Below are positions 33,300 through 44,140 of a stretch of DNA of 64,000 bases, in pieces. Source of the DNA: Pegoplata infirma (lineage: Eukaryota; Arthropoda; Insecta; Diptera; Anthomyiidae); contig OY992538.1 of the NCBI GenBank assembly GCA_963921195.1, positions 52,132,852 through 52,196,851 on the forward strand, read 5' to 3'. Each line of letters begins with the position of its first letter. Within the stretch, counting starts at the first letter, position 1. Below the pieces are notes generated by a model. It was not told the DNA's origin, made no database searches, and worked only from the letters and a program-made list of their open reading frames with translations. A program made the position numbers and the translations under genes.

Positions 33300-33805
33300 T
33301 TTGAGGGAATTGGTTTGTATGGGGAGGATGGTTTGTATGGGGACTACCAGAAGGACTGACCCGATTCCTTTGAAATTTGGAATGATTATTCGTCCATACA
33401 ATTTAATTAGCTGTTAAGTTTCAAAGCGATATCTATAATAATACGGTTATTAGAGTCATTATGGGGGCTAGGTCTTAACATGGACCGATTTTCGCCAATT
33501 TCAATAGGCTTCGTACTTTGGCCAAAAGATACTTAAGTTTTAAATTTCAAGAAAATTGCGTCCTGTATCGTGTTTAAACCGATAGATGGACAGACGGACG
33601 GACGGACAGACGGACAGACGGACAGACGGACGGACGGACTGACGGACGGACGGACGGACGGACGGACGGACGGACGGACGGACGGACGGACGGACTGACG
33701 GACGGACGGACATCGCTAAATCGACTCAAAAAGTAATTCTGAGTCGATCGGCATACTTGAAGGTAGGTCTAGGACCAATATTTCAGGTAGTTACAAACAT
33801 CAGCA
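33300..33805 (+). mobile_element. mini-me-type repeat with expanded microsatellite
   Basis: Internal text (TGGGGACTACCAGAAGGACT, CATCGCTAAATCGACTC, GTCTAGGACCAATATTTC and TTACAAACATCAGCACAAAC) matches, in opposite orientation, the copy at 38807-39645. The right end is cut by the repeat at 33806. Confidence 0.65.
33586..33712. repeat. (GACG)n microsatellite, about 127 bp
   Basis: An almost uninterrupted tetranucleotide tract of GACG with occasional GACA and GACT units. It sits exactly where other mini-me copies have a short GTCC/GACG tract. Confidence 0.9.
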
Positions 33806-33904
33806 CAAACTTTTTGTTCTGTAAGTAAAAATAAGTGATTCTTCTTTAATTTTTAATGATTTGTGTATGTATTTTTTTTTTAAATTATTGGCATTTTTTG
33901 ACTT

Positions 33905-33955
33905 TGACTTTGGCACGATGTGTAGAGTGTCTGGCCAGAATGTAGGTGATTAAAC
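33905..33955 (+). repeat. Truncated tRNA-like segment
   Basis: GACTTTGGCACGATGTGTAG and AGTGTCTGGCCAGAATGTAG match the module at 22812-22872, but the B-box half is missing. Confidence 0.45.
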
Positions 33956-34229
33956 ATTTTTTAAAATAAAATTCAATAGAAAAATTGTAAAAATAAATAA
34001 TATTTACAATAAAAATTGTAAATTTACCACTTTTTTTTGTAAATATACAAGTTTTTTGCCATAAAAAACAGTAGTTTAACCAAACAATTTGCAATTTGAA
34101 ACTTTTTTTTCTACGTTGTCTTTGTAAAATAAATTTTTTTTTCTGTAATTTTACAATTTTGTTGTGTAAAATTTTATATTTGTTTTGGAAATTTTCCAAT
34201 ACAAATTGTAAATTTACAAAAAAATCTTA

Positions 34230-34920
34230 GGTGAGGTTGTAAGTGGGTTACGTCAACACACGTAGACTCTGTGGTCCATTGTGATACCACGGGACCGTAA
34301 TAGGTTTCCCTGTTGTTAAACCAATTTTAGCTTAGATATTTAATTTTGACATCCGACAAATCAGAGAGAGAGTACAGCTCCCTAGATCCCAGTGAAGCAA
34401 GTCTCTGACCAGAAAGTGCCGGGCAATGGCAAATAAAGTGTTCGATAGTTTCCAACTCCTCTTCATCCATGCAACTTGGGCAAAAGTCATTCGACGGTGC
34501 ATTTAACCGCTCTGCGAGCTCCCCTAGAAGACAGTGTCCGGTAATTATAGAAACCACTGTCGAAATCTCTACTCTTGGAAGCAATATCAGCTCACTTGTA
34601 CGCCCCTGATTAAGAGAAGGCCAAGTAAGTCGTGTTGTCTCACACGTCCATCCATTTGCCCATCTTGGATTAGTCTCCATCGCGGAACAAAGCCGTAGGT
34701 TTTGCTTACAAGTTTCTAGAGGCATACCAACACAATTCCATTCTGTTGGAACCTGTAAGGTAGTTCCTAGTCTTGCAAGCTCATCGGCTTTGCAATTCGA
34801 TGGAATGTCTCTGTGCCCTGGGACCCATATGAATCGTATGTTAAACTGCTTGGCCATCTCATTTAATGACGTGCATCAGTTAAGGGCAGATCTTGTTTTT
34901 AGAAACATTGAATCCAGGGA
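34230..34920 (-). pseudogene. LINE remnant C (RNase H and C-terminal zinc motif)
   Basis: The minus frame runs from SLDSMFLKTRSALN through a stop, then MAKQFNIRFIWVPGHRDIPS and NCKADELARLGTTLQ (the H and final D region of RNase H), to a C-terminal cysteine cluster, CPSCMDEEELETIEHFICHC. It ends at 34327 with a short 3' UTR. An RNase H domain followed by this Cys/His block is typical of I-clade-like non-LTR retrotransposons. It is 5'-truncated and one early stop is present. Confidence 0.75.
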
Positions 34921-34925
34921 CTTAG

Positions 34926-36449
34926 GTTAGGTTAGAGGTGGCGGTGACAAAGACTCCTCACATTGACCGTATGGTCCATAGCGAAACCACAATAATTCCT
35001 CAGCGACGCTGATAGAACGCGTGTGTCCTCATCGCGAATTGTACTATTTGCCTTAGGTCGACATTCGAAACCGTTTCCAAGCTCTCGAAGTCATGTCTGC
35101 CTAATATGTGCAGTCGGGTTCTGGCCAAAGCAGGGCATTGGCAAATAATATGTTCGACCGTTTCTTCAGTGTTAGGTTCATCGCACCTTCTACAGCTGGC
35201 ATCAGAAATAAGTCCCATTTTCTTTCTATGATAACCTATTAGGCAGTGCCCGGTGATCACTCCAGTAAGTACACGGCAGTTCCATCTGGTGAGTGAGAGT
35301 AAGTATTCAGTTTTTCTTAGATTGTAGCATGCCCACACAGAAAAAAATATGGAGGAAACAAATTTGAGTAATCACTTGTTTAATTTTTAAAAAAAAAATT
35401 TGAGTAATTTTTTAATTGACGCAATTAAAAATTTACTCAAAAATTGAAAATAAAATTTGAGTAAATAATTTAATACAAATTTAATATTTTTTTTTATTTA
35501 TTTTTTTTTCTCTTGGTGTTTTGAATTCTCATTTAGTTTATTGTTTTTTGTATATGTATATGAAAGTTTGAAATCATCTTTATAAAATTTTACTTTGTCT
35601 TGAAGACATAAGTATATTTGGTAAAGTTTGTAAAATCATTTTTTTTGGAAAAAAAATTAGAAACTTTTTAAACTTTTTAAAAAAATAATTTGATACATTT
35701 TTAGTAAATTTTTACTTGACACAATTAAAAAGTTACTTAAAAATATTAAAAAATTTTAAGTAAAGTTTTAATTGTGTGAATTAATAATTTACTCAAATTT
35801 TTTATTAAGCATTTAATAATTTTTTATTAAAAGTTTACTCAATACTATTAAATCGTTTACTGGTGGAAAATTGAGTAATTTTTTACTCAATAGTATTAAA
35901 AATTTACTCAAATTTTTTTTTTATTTTTTTCTGTGCACAATCTTCTACTGATCGCACTTGTTGTTAGCTCCTTCCACTTTCAATTAGCAATTGCAGTGTT
36001 TTGAATGTCGCGTAGCGATTTAAAGTGCTGGATTGGTAGATATATATGTACAGAAATACCAATACATCAGCACCTTGTTTCGCGAGCTCGTCCGCTCTCT
36101 CGTTCCCTTGAATACCTATGTGACCTGGTACCCATATTAGTTTCACCTTGTTCATACTCCCTAAACTTTGTAAGTTCTCGAAGCATTCAAAAACTACTTT
36201 CGACTTGATGTAAAAGCTTTTAAGAGCTTTTAGAGCAGCTTGGCTGTCAACGTAAATGTTAAATTCTCTGTTTGTCTCATCACCGAACCGTAAAGCTGCC
36301 CTGCTTATGGCAACTATTTCGGCCTGAAAAATGCTAGAGTCCAATGGAAGGATAAAAGTCTTCTCTAAATCTTGTTGAAAAACCTGCACCGACTCCCATG
36401 GATTGTTTGGAGCCGTCTGTGAATATGTTAATAGCGTTCATTGGGGGGT
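34926..36449 (-). pseudogene. LINE remnant B, split by a MITE
   Basis: The 3' end is at 34926 with CTAACCTAAG. The minus strand reads INIFTDGSKQSMGVGAGF, then a frameshift, then LDSSIFQAEIVAISRAALRF, YVDSQAALKAL, KLIWVPGHIGIQGNERADEL (complete set of RNase H motifs), is interrupted by the element at 35337-35935, and resumes ACYNLRKTEYLLSLTRWNC with CRRCDEPNTEETVEHIICQC. Stops near 36360 and the frameshift show decay. It abuts remnant A at about 36449, consistent with insertion of B into A. Confidence 0.75.
35337..35935. mobile_element. MITE copy 1, CACAGAAAAAAATA ends
   Basis: A 599-bp element with inverted ends CACAGAAAAAAATA and TATTTTTTTCTGTG-like, and repeated TTGAGTAA / TTACTCAA words in both arms. 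It is nearly identical to copy 2 at 36958-37547, apart from the lengths of homopolymer runs. No reading frame. It interrupts LINE remnant B. Confidence 0.85.
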
Positions 36450-36957
36450 TTTGCCAGTTTGACCAAATTTATCGAGTCGGCAATTCTACGTCGTATTTCG
36501 AAAATAAGTTTGGGCACTCTATATTCGGTGGCAATATCATTTAAATTGTCCAGGGACTTGACTGTGGCTTGACTGTCAGAATAGATGTTGACTGCGGTTG
36601 TAGAAAAGGCATTGCAGCTCAACCAGTCAGCCACTTCCTTTATTGACAGCATCTCTGCCTGGAAAACACTGCAACGATCTGGCAATCTTCGAGCCAGGCT
36701 CAATCCAAGCTCTTCCGAATAGACTCCAAGGTCCACTTGTTCGTGCAGCCTCGATCCATCTGTGTAAAAATTTATGGTGTCTCCACTTCCCACATTTTGT
36801 GGTGTTGTTGTCTTCTTCAAGATCGCGCTATGGCCACAATCGCTGCTCCTCCATTGCAGCGTGCTATTAAGCCCAATTGCCGACGTAGCCTCATACTGCC
36901 TACCCAATATGTGCAATGGTATCAGGTTAAGGAGGATTTCTAATGCAGCCGTAGGTG

Positions 36958-37547
36958 CACAGAAAAAAATATGGAGGAAACAAATTTGAGTAATCACTTG
37001 TTTAATTTTTTAAAAAAAAATTGAGTAATTTTTTAATTGACGCAATTAAAAATTTACTCAAAAATTGAAAATAAAATTTGAGTAAATAATTTAATACAAA
37101 TTTAATATTTTTTTTTTTTTCTCTTGGTGTTTTGAATTCTCATTTAGTTTATTGTTTTTTGTATATGTATATGAAAGTTTGAAATCATCTTTATAAAATT
37201 TTACTTTGTCTTGAAGACATAAGTATATTTGGTAAAGTTTGTAAAAGCAATTTTTTTGGAAAAAAAATTAGAAACTTTTTAAACTTTTTAAAAAAAATAA
37301 TTTGATACATTTTGAGTAAATTTTTACTTGACACAATTAAAAAGTTACTTAAAAATATTAAAAAATTTTAAGTAAAGATTTAATTGTGTGAATTAATAAT
37401 TTACTCAAATTTTTTATTAAGCATTTAATAATTTTTTATTAAAAGTTTACTCAATACTATTAAATCGTTTACTGGTGGAAAATTGAGTAATTTTTTACTC
37501 AATAGTATTAAAAATTTACTCAAAATTTTTTTTTATTTTTTTCTGTG
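36958..37547. mobile_element. MITE copy 2, CACAGAAAAAAATA ends
   Basis: The second copy of the 590-600 bp element at 35337-35935, inserted in LINE remnant A between the codons of ALRTT and PTAALE. Flanking LINE text shares GTG, so the duplication is at most 2-3 bp. Confidence 0.85.
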
Positions 37548-37590
37548 TGTGTAGTACGAAGAGCACCATTGATGCACATCGACGCCATTC

Positions 37591-39981
37591 TAGTGTTTAT
37601 AAACCGGTTAACCGAAATTGAAAAATTCCGGTGCACCGAAAACCGGTTTTTTTCTGTCGGTTAATCGGTTTTTTTTAAATGCATTTAAACGTAATATTTT
37701 GCAAATATTAACGGTTTGCACTTATTTTTTTATGATATTTTCAAAATTTCATTAAAAAGACCTTGAAAATCTGTGAGAAAGAAAGCTTTAAATACTTTTT
37801 GTCTTCAAGAAACAATTTTCCAAATGGGAATTTTATTCCGAATCTGGTTAATATTTGAATTACTCGTCGTTATAAGCGTTTTTTGGACAGTTTCATTGAA
37901 AACTTATGTCCAGTTTCTCTATTACGAATTTTCATTTTCGTTCGTCCAAATGACATAAGAAAATCAATTTGAGGTTCTGTATTGCGGATGTCATTTTAGT
38001 CGAACGAAAACGTAAGAGTTGTCATTTTTCTTCATATTTTTCTGTTTCTACAACACGAATTGAAATGTCAAAAACGCCAAAACCACACGAATGAAAAATA
38101 CCATTCGTTAAGAAGTTTTTTGTGAAATATTTAACAAAATAAGTGAAAAATGTGAATTTATAACAAAAATAAGTAATATTAATTTATAAAATTAAAAAAT
38201 GTGAATGTTTTATAACTAAATGCTTTGAAAAAAATGTGTATTAAAACAAATCAGTGAAAAAAAACGGATTTGACCAATTTATATTAACAATTTAAAAGCC
38301 ACGGGTCATCATACAAATTATTGTTTTCATTTGTTTTTTATTAAAATTGTGTTAACTTTTTAGCTATAATAAATAAAAAAACTCTGATTTGATTATAATT
38401 GTGTTTTTTTTTTATAAACATGAAATTTGATCAGCTGTTTTCTTTAGCTGATGTGTTGATGTTGCCACTTCGTGTAGTTTAGATAATTTTTGTATGAAAA
38501 AAATAAACAAAAACTAAAAAAAAACTTTCTGGCAATACTGTAATTTGACAAATGGTCAAGAAAAACGTAACTAAAGAAAAAAAATAACGTAATCAAACGA
38601 AAATGTTATGGAGACTGATATCATTACGAATTCGTACGGGTAGCGTTCGTTCGTGTATTATTTCGTCCGTTTAACAGAAACACCATATTAATAAGTGACT
38701 GTTAACCAGGTACTAAAATTCCTGTTAATGGAAAGAATGTCAATAAAAGAACATCAATATAAAATACTGTACTACAATTTATAACAAATTGATGTATTTT
38801 TGTTTTTATACCCTACACCACACTGTGGTACAGGGTATAATGAGTTTGTGCTGATGTTTGTAACTACCCGAAATATTGGTCCTAGACCCACTTTTAAGTA
38901 TACCGATCGACTTAGAATCACTTTTTGAGTCGATTTAGCGATGTCCGTCCGTCCGTCTGTCCGTCCGTCCGTCTGTCTGTCCATGTAAACGGTGTAAACA
39001 CGATACAGGTCGCAATTCTCGATCAATTGACTTGAAATTTAAAACTTAAGCCTCTTTTGGCTCAAGGTCGAAGCCTATTGAAATTGGAAAAAGTCGGTCC
39101 ATATTTAGACCTAGCCCCCATATAAAGGTCCTCTTTAGTTATGGCTCAAATGACTCTAATAGTCGCATTTTAATAGGTATCTTTTCAAAATTTGGCAGGA
39201 ATTAATGTTTTATACACACAAATCATAATTCCGAATTTTAAAGAAATCGAACCAGTTCTTCTAGTAGCCCCCATACAAACCACCTTTCCGATTTTCACAT
39301 AAATCTCTCAATTTTCATGAAAATAGAAAATATTTAATTAAAATTCTGTTTGTGTATGTTGAACGCGTACTTTAATAACCTTATCAAATCTAATTATCAT
39401 CGGACCATTTTGGACTTAGGTCCCATGTGAAAATTTCACCCGATATTCAGTTGAAGCGATTTATTGTCAACAAAAAGAAGCCTATTCCACTCAAATTTGA
39501 TTAGTGATTGCTTTTTACACTTATTAAAGATTTGACAAAATATAGATCTAATCAGTCCATGTTTGAACTTGGGACCCATGGTCCGGGAAACTCTGGTGTA
39601 GGGTATTATATGGTCGGTCTTGACCGACTATAATTTTCTTACTTGTTTTTTTTTTTAAATAAAACCAATAAAAATTAAATTAAAGCTCCAGTGAATATGG
39701 GAAAATGAAGCATCGTATTTAAATACCGCTTTTTTTAAAAGGATAACAGTTGCTTACTTTGCTAAAAAAAACAAATATGTTAACTTTAGTTACATTAGAT
39801 TTTTTATTTAATAAAAATTAGCAATTTTAAAGTATTTTTTGGGTTTGTTAGTTAAAGAAAAAAAACCGGTTAACCGGTTTTTTTATTCCGGTTTAACCGA
39901 GAAAACCGGTTAACCGAAAAAGCTGAATGTCGGTTAACCGAGAAACCGGTTTTCCAAAATGTCGGTTTTTTATAAACACTA
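37591..39981. mobile_element. hAT-like element with ACCGGTTAACCG repeats, TSD CGCCATTC
   Basis: Ends TAGTGTTTATAAACCGG and TTTTTTATAAACACTA are inverted, and 8-bp duplications CGCCATTC flank it exactly (37583-37590, 39982-39989). Both subterminal regions are rich in CCGGTTAACCG palindromes. The interior contains a mini-me copy (38807-39645) and AT-rich DNA; no transposase frame was found. Removing it restores the LINE reading QRMASMCING. Confidence 0.9.
38807..39645 (-). mobile_element. Full-length mini-me-type repeat, reverse orientation
   Basis: Starts TTTATACCCTACACCACACT, has GATGTTTGTAACTACCCG, a GTCCGTCCGTCTGTCC tract, and ends GGTCGGTCTTGACCGACTAT and TTTCTTACTTGTTTTT. The minus frame at 38772-39026 is the microsatellite read through. 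Confidence 0.75.
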
Positions 39982-40056
39982 CGCCATTCTCTGTACCTTC
40001 GTGATAAAGACACACTTCGCTTTTGTTTCTAAAGCAGGCCACCAGACAATGGGTAC

Positions 40057-40398
40057 GTTCAGCAGAGAAAGCTGCTACTCAGCTGCTCCCCAACATTCTG
40101 CTGAACGGTTTAATTTTTGACATTTCAGTCAACATGTTGAGTGAGCGCTTCTCATCACTGGTAGCGTACAAAAATTATGCTGCATTTGATCACAAACTGA
40201 TAAATAAGCTGTTTTATTGAAATTATTTATTTTTTTTTTTAAATTATTCAAGGAAATAAACAAAAAAATAATAAAAAAGTATTTTCCACAGAAAAAATAA
40301 AATAAATAAAAAATAAATAAAAAAAATGCGTTCAGCAGAGTCAACTAATCAAAACATGCTACATCTCAACTGTTGAGTTGCAGGTTTCTCTGCTGAAC
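40057..40398. mobile_element. Short TIR insertion, GTTCAGCAGAGAAA ends
   Basis: GTTCAGCAGAGAAAG at 40057 and TTTCTCTGCTGAAC at 40385-40398 are inverted ends. Additional CTGCTGAACG copies occur internally (about 40102). It interrupts LINE remnant A between LLYGI and WPALETK. MITE-like, no coding capacity. Confidence 0.65.
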
Positions 40399-40692
40399 AC
40401 GCTCAATGATTCCATACAGCAGAATTGTACGCACCACTGATGTATAGATCCAATGAACGACTTGAGAGCTAAAACCCCATCGTTTTCCAATGGCCCTTGT
40501 GCAGGAATATAAAGCAATCGCTGCTTTTCTCACCCGTTCCTCAATATTACGCCTGAATTTCAATTTCCTATCTAGAAATACTCCAGGATACTAGGCTCCA
40601 TCTGAGAAGGTGATTTTAGTGCCGTCCAGAGAAATAGCATCAAAAGCAGGAATCTTACTTTTCCTTGTAAACAATACAAGCTCTGTTTTACA

Positions 40693-41640
40693 AAAAAATC
40701 TTGCGCCTCGAAGTTAGTATTTCACAAACAAAAATTGTAATTTTGCATTTTTGTCCCGTAATTATTTTTGTCAAATCAATTTACTGTAATTTCTCGTAAC
40801 ATTTCGGGAATGTTTGCTAGTGCATATTTGAAGAAAACTGCCCCGTAAAATTACGGAGATTTTTGTGTCATTTTACAAACTTTTTTTTTTGAGTGAACGC
40901 AAGAATTTCGTGGGAAACAACGAAATTTTTCGTACAGTGTACGAACGTTTTCGCAGGATTTTTTTTTTATTGTAGAACACTTTGAGCGATTTCTTTCTTT
41001 TGCTTAAAAAACAAAAATCTCTGAAATTTCTTATCTGTAAATAAAACCACAGTTTTTCTTATTTCTGCCACGGCGCTTTTTACAAGCAAACAATTAGTAG
41101 TACCACTGTTACAAGTCAAATGTATTTGAAAGATTTTTTTTGCTGTCAAACAAATTTGAGTAAAAATGTTTTGTTTAATTTAGCGCAGACGTTTTAAAAT
41201 ATTTTCTCTCTCTGTACATTTTGTTTTCACCAAAAAGTAATATTAATATTCTTTTCTCAAAAATATCTGTGATTTTATTTATTTTTTCTTTCGTGTATTT
41301 ACAAGATACATTTTAACTTAAGTAAAATTTTCCATGCTGCACTGGCTTCCTTTTCCACAATTTTGAAATATGTAGGTACGTAGTTTATATTTTGATACGC
41401 TTGTCAAAAAAATTTTTTTTTATCATAAGGAAATACGTCAATTTATAAGTAAATGTCTTGTGTATTATTTGTTGTTGTTTTTTTGTATTTATAAATGCAG
41501 AAAATAACAGAATATTTGATTAATACAAACAAATTTTGTTTGAAGGCGCCTTTTAATATTTAAGTACTTTAGGTATGATGGTTTATAGTATTTTGTTTTT
41601 ACTTAAGAATACGTTAAATTGATACAATTAACAGAATTAA
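40693..41640. other. AT-rich DNA, nothing recognised
   Basis: No exon or element boundary is clear. The minus frame at 40967-41149 has no recognisable domain. Confidence 0.4.
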
Positions 41641-41689
41641 TAAAGTCCCATTGGGAATCCTTTTAATCAATTGAAATTCGAAAATTTTG

Positions 41690-42300
41690 AAGTTCCATTA
41701 AATTTATTAACAGAGTTGTGATAATTTTTCTAAAAAAGAAAATTTAGATTTTGCTGGAAATCTATGTTCGGCTAAAAAATAAATTCATCATAAGAGGCCG
41801 TGCATAATATTTGTTAAGGTTTTTGGAGCGCTGAATCCGAATCCAGCCTTAAAATTGCTCTATCGCGTTAGGTTTTTGAGATATTTAACATATCTTGTTA
41901 TATCAAATTTTTAATGAGATAGAACAATTTTAAGGTCAAATTCGGATTCAGACGGCCAAAAACCTTTAAAATTATGGTACGCTACCTCTGATGATGTTTG
42001 TTTTATTTTATCCTCCAGGCATTTTATGCAAAATCTTAATTTTCTTTTTAAGAAAAATTATCACAACTCTGTCAATTGTTATCCGATTACATATCTTTCT
42101 TATATTTATAGACCAATTCCCACACCTAAAAATTCCTATTCTTCTTCTATCCAAAACAGTTCAAAAATTGAAAATCGGTTGAAAAGTTTCTGAGGTACTC
42201 GTGGTTTAGTGAGAACAGTCCCAAAAAAGTTTTTAATTGACAATAACTTTAAAATTTGGGGGTGTCTGGCAAGTGACCTTTGTGACCTTTTCTACGTGAC
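41690..42300. repeat. Partial copy of the 49056-50343 foldback
   Basis: AGAGTTGTGATAATTTTTCT at 41704 and its complement at 42055 form a palindrome centred near 41890, containing AAACCTTTAAAATTATGG-type words. The sequence continues with CTATCCAAAACAGTTCAAAA and CTTTAAAATTTGGGGGTGTC, as in 50110-50250. Confidence 0.6.
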
Positions 42301-42519
42301 CTACAACATTTACTAGCTCATTTAAAAATCATATTCGACTATGTGTAAGCTATTTAAGTTTTTAGTTCGGCTTTTATTCAGATTTTTCGTATATCCCTAT
42401 GGGATGTATTAGATTTCTTTTTGAAAATTTTATCTCAGGTATTATGTTTTTTTAAGGATTTATTATATATATTAGATTTCTTTTTGAAAATTTTATCTCA
42501 GGTATTATCTTTTTTTAAG

Positions 42520-42765
42520 GATTTAGGGAATATAAAAAGAATGTCGATATTTTTGGGTCAATTTTCGCTCTTTGGGGTGGTTCAACGCATCTGAAAACGC
42601 AGATTTTGGGCTGATTTTCCTGCAGATCAAAAACGGCTGATTTTGCTGAAAGTCTGATTTAACCAGTCGGTTCTAAAGCAAAAAAAATAAATACAATGGA
42701 CGTTTTTTAACTCTTAAAAAAGTTCCAAAAACCCACCACAGGGGGCGAAATATATTGTTTTAAAT
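42520..42765. repeat. Partial copy of the 6780-7828 element
   Basis: Shares AAGGATTTAGGGAA, GGGGTGGTTCAACGCATCTG and CCCACCACAGGGGGCG with the left arm of that element, then stops at the mini-me start. Confidence 0.6.
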
Positions 42766-42768
42766 TAT

Positions 42769-44140
42769 TTTATACCCTCCACTCTAGTGAAAGAGGGTAT
42801 ATATAAGTTTGTCGTTCCGTTTGTAACTCATAGAAATATCGGTCTGAAACCCCATAAAGTATATATATTCATGATCCCCGATCGATTTTCAAAATATTCT
42901 AGCGATGTCCGTCTGTCTGTCTGACAATCGAAATGGTTGAGTTGTTGTTGAGTTGAGTTGAGGGTGGGTTGTACAAGCCTAAAAATAGGTAAATTTTTAG
43001 GCAAGTCCATGGCGCTCAGACTTAAAATAGTCCATTGTACCGTACCCAGAAAAGAAAGATTAAGTAAGGGTGATAAAAGGTTGAGAAGAAAAAAAAAAGG
43101 AAGAAAAGTGCTTGCTCAGAATTTCTCAGTTGCTTTCACAAACTTGAGAAAATCAGACAAGGGAAGTCCATGGACCGTGTCCATAGACAGAATATCAGAA
43201 CCCAATATCCGCAGTCTAGCCCTTGAGAACGCTGGACAACAACATACATAATGTTCAGTTGTGTCATCATCCTCAAGACAAGCCACGCATAATGGGTCTG
43301 ATAAGACACCTAATCTAGTCATATGACGAGCACAGGCATTGTGTCCCGTAATTAAGCCAGTAAGTCTGCGACAGTCTATTCTACTGAGACTGAGTAGATA
43401 GTTAGCCACTTTCTTGTCTGGCTTAATTATAAAACGTTTGGTATTCTTGCATGCCAACTCATTTGACCATCTTTCCATGAAAGTTGCTTTCATATGAGAG
43501 TTGATCCAACGCATCAGCCATGTCAAGCCAATACCAATTTGAGGTTCCGGATTGTAAGGAATTGTATCAGAGCCAAGATTTGCCAAAGAGTCAGCAATCT
43601 CGTTTCCCCGTATTCCCCTATGACCCGGAACCCACAGAAGACTGACGCTATTCCCACATGAGACCTCATTGAGTCTGCGTCTACATTCCTGGACAATTTT
43701 GGATGAAGTGACTGGAGATTCAAGTGCAATGAGCGCAGCCTGGCTGTCACTGCAAATACTGATTCTCCTATTACTCCATCTGTTCCCAATTATCCAGGTC
43801 GCTACGTCCAAAATAGCAAATATTTCAGTCTGAAATACTGTAGCCATCACAATCGAAATGGTGATCACGGCCAGAATATTACACGGAGAAGACTGAAACT
43901 TAACATATTTATTGGAAGTTCTCCCGAGAAGTTTGGTATTGCATTTGAGCAATATCGGTTCAGAGGTTCAAAAGTTATGAACGAAAATGTAAGGACACCT
44001 AAAAAATGTTAGTACATTTAACATAACCTCAAAATACAAAATGCTTTAATTCAGCTGCTGGTTGACTTATGTGAACATAATTGAACACCAAATGGTATTT
44101 AAACAAGTACGAACATATTTTTTGACAGCAAAAGAAAAAA
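42769..44140 (-). mobile_element. mini-me copy interrupted by a LINE
   Basis: Starts TTTATACCCTCCACTCTAGT, has TTCCGTTTGTAACTCATAGA and a GTCCGTCTGTCTGTCTGAC tract, is cut at 42938 by LINE D, and resumes after 43862 to end near TATTTAAACAAGTACGAACA at about 44095 (the same words as 15730-15760, reversed). Confidence 0.7.
42938..43848 (-). pseudogene. 5'-truncated LINE D with 14-bp target duplication
   Basis: Exact 14-bp direct repeats ACAATCGAAATGGT flank it (42924-42937 and 43849-43862). The minus-strand reading starts within RNase H at ATVFQTEIFAILDVATWI, then ISICSDSQAALIALES, SLLWVPGHRGIRGNEIADSL, and a C-terminal cysteine cluster ending in DTTEHYVCCCPAFSRARLRI; the stop is at 43116. The frame is open throughout, so the copy is young. 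A 3' tail of repeated CAACTCAACT words follows. 5' truncation by target-primed reverse transcription accounts for the missing endonuclease and RT. Confidence 0.88.

Larger units (their letters stand above)
36440..40692 (-). pseudogene. LINE remnant A, split by three insertions
   Basis: Reading from 40692 downward, the fragments are KTELVLFTRKSKIP and FRRNIEERVRKAAIALYSCT (end of reverse transcriptase), insertion 40057-40398, WPALETKAKCVFITKVQRMA, insertion 37591-39981, SMCINGALRTT, insertion 36958-37547, then PTAALEILLNLIPLHILGRQ and the RNase H start INFYTDGSRLHEQVDLGVYS with SVFQAEMLSIKEV and IYSDSQATVKSL, ending at VKL where remnant B begins. The protein reads through each insertion site when the insertions are removed, so one LINE copy accounts for all pieces. 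A stop is present near 40590. Confidence 0.8.

Noticed and set aside
33586..33712. CRISPR-like or promoter repeat
   Set aside because: It is a simple tetranucleotide microsatellite without spacers, in a eukaryotic repeat.
38772..39026. Minus-strand frame with DRQTDGRTDGRTD
   Set aside because: It is the mini-me GTCC microsatellite read through.
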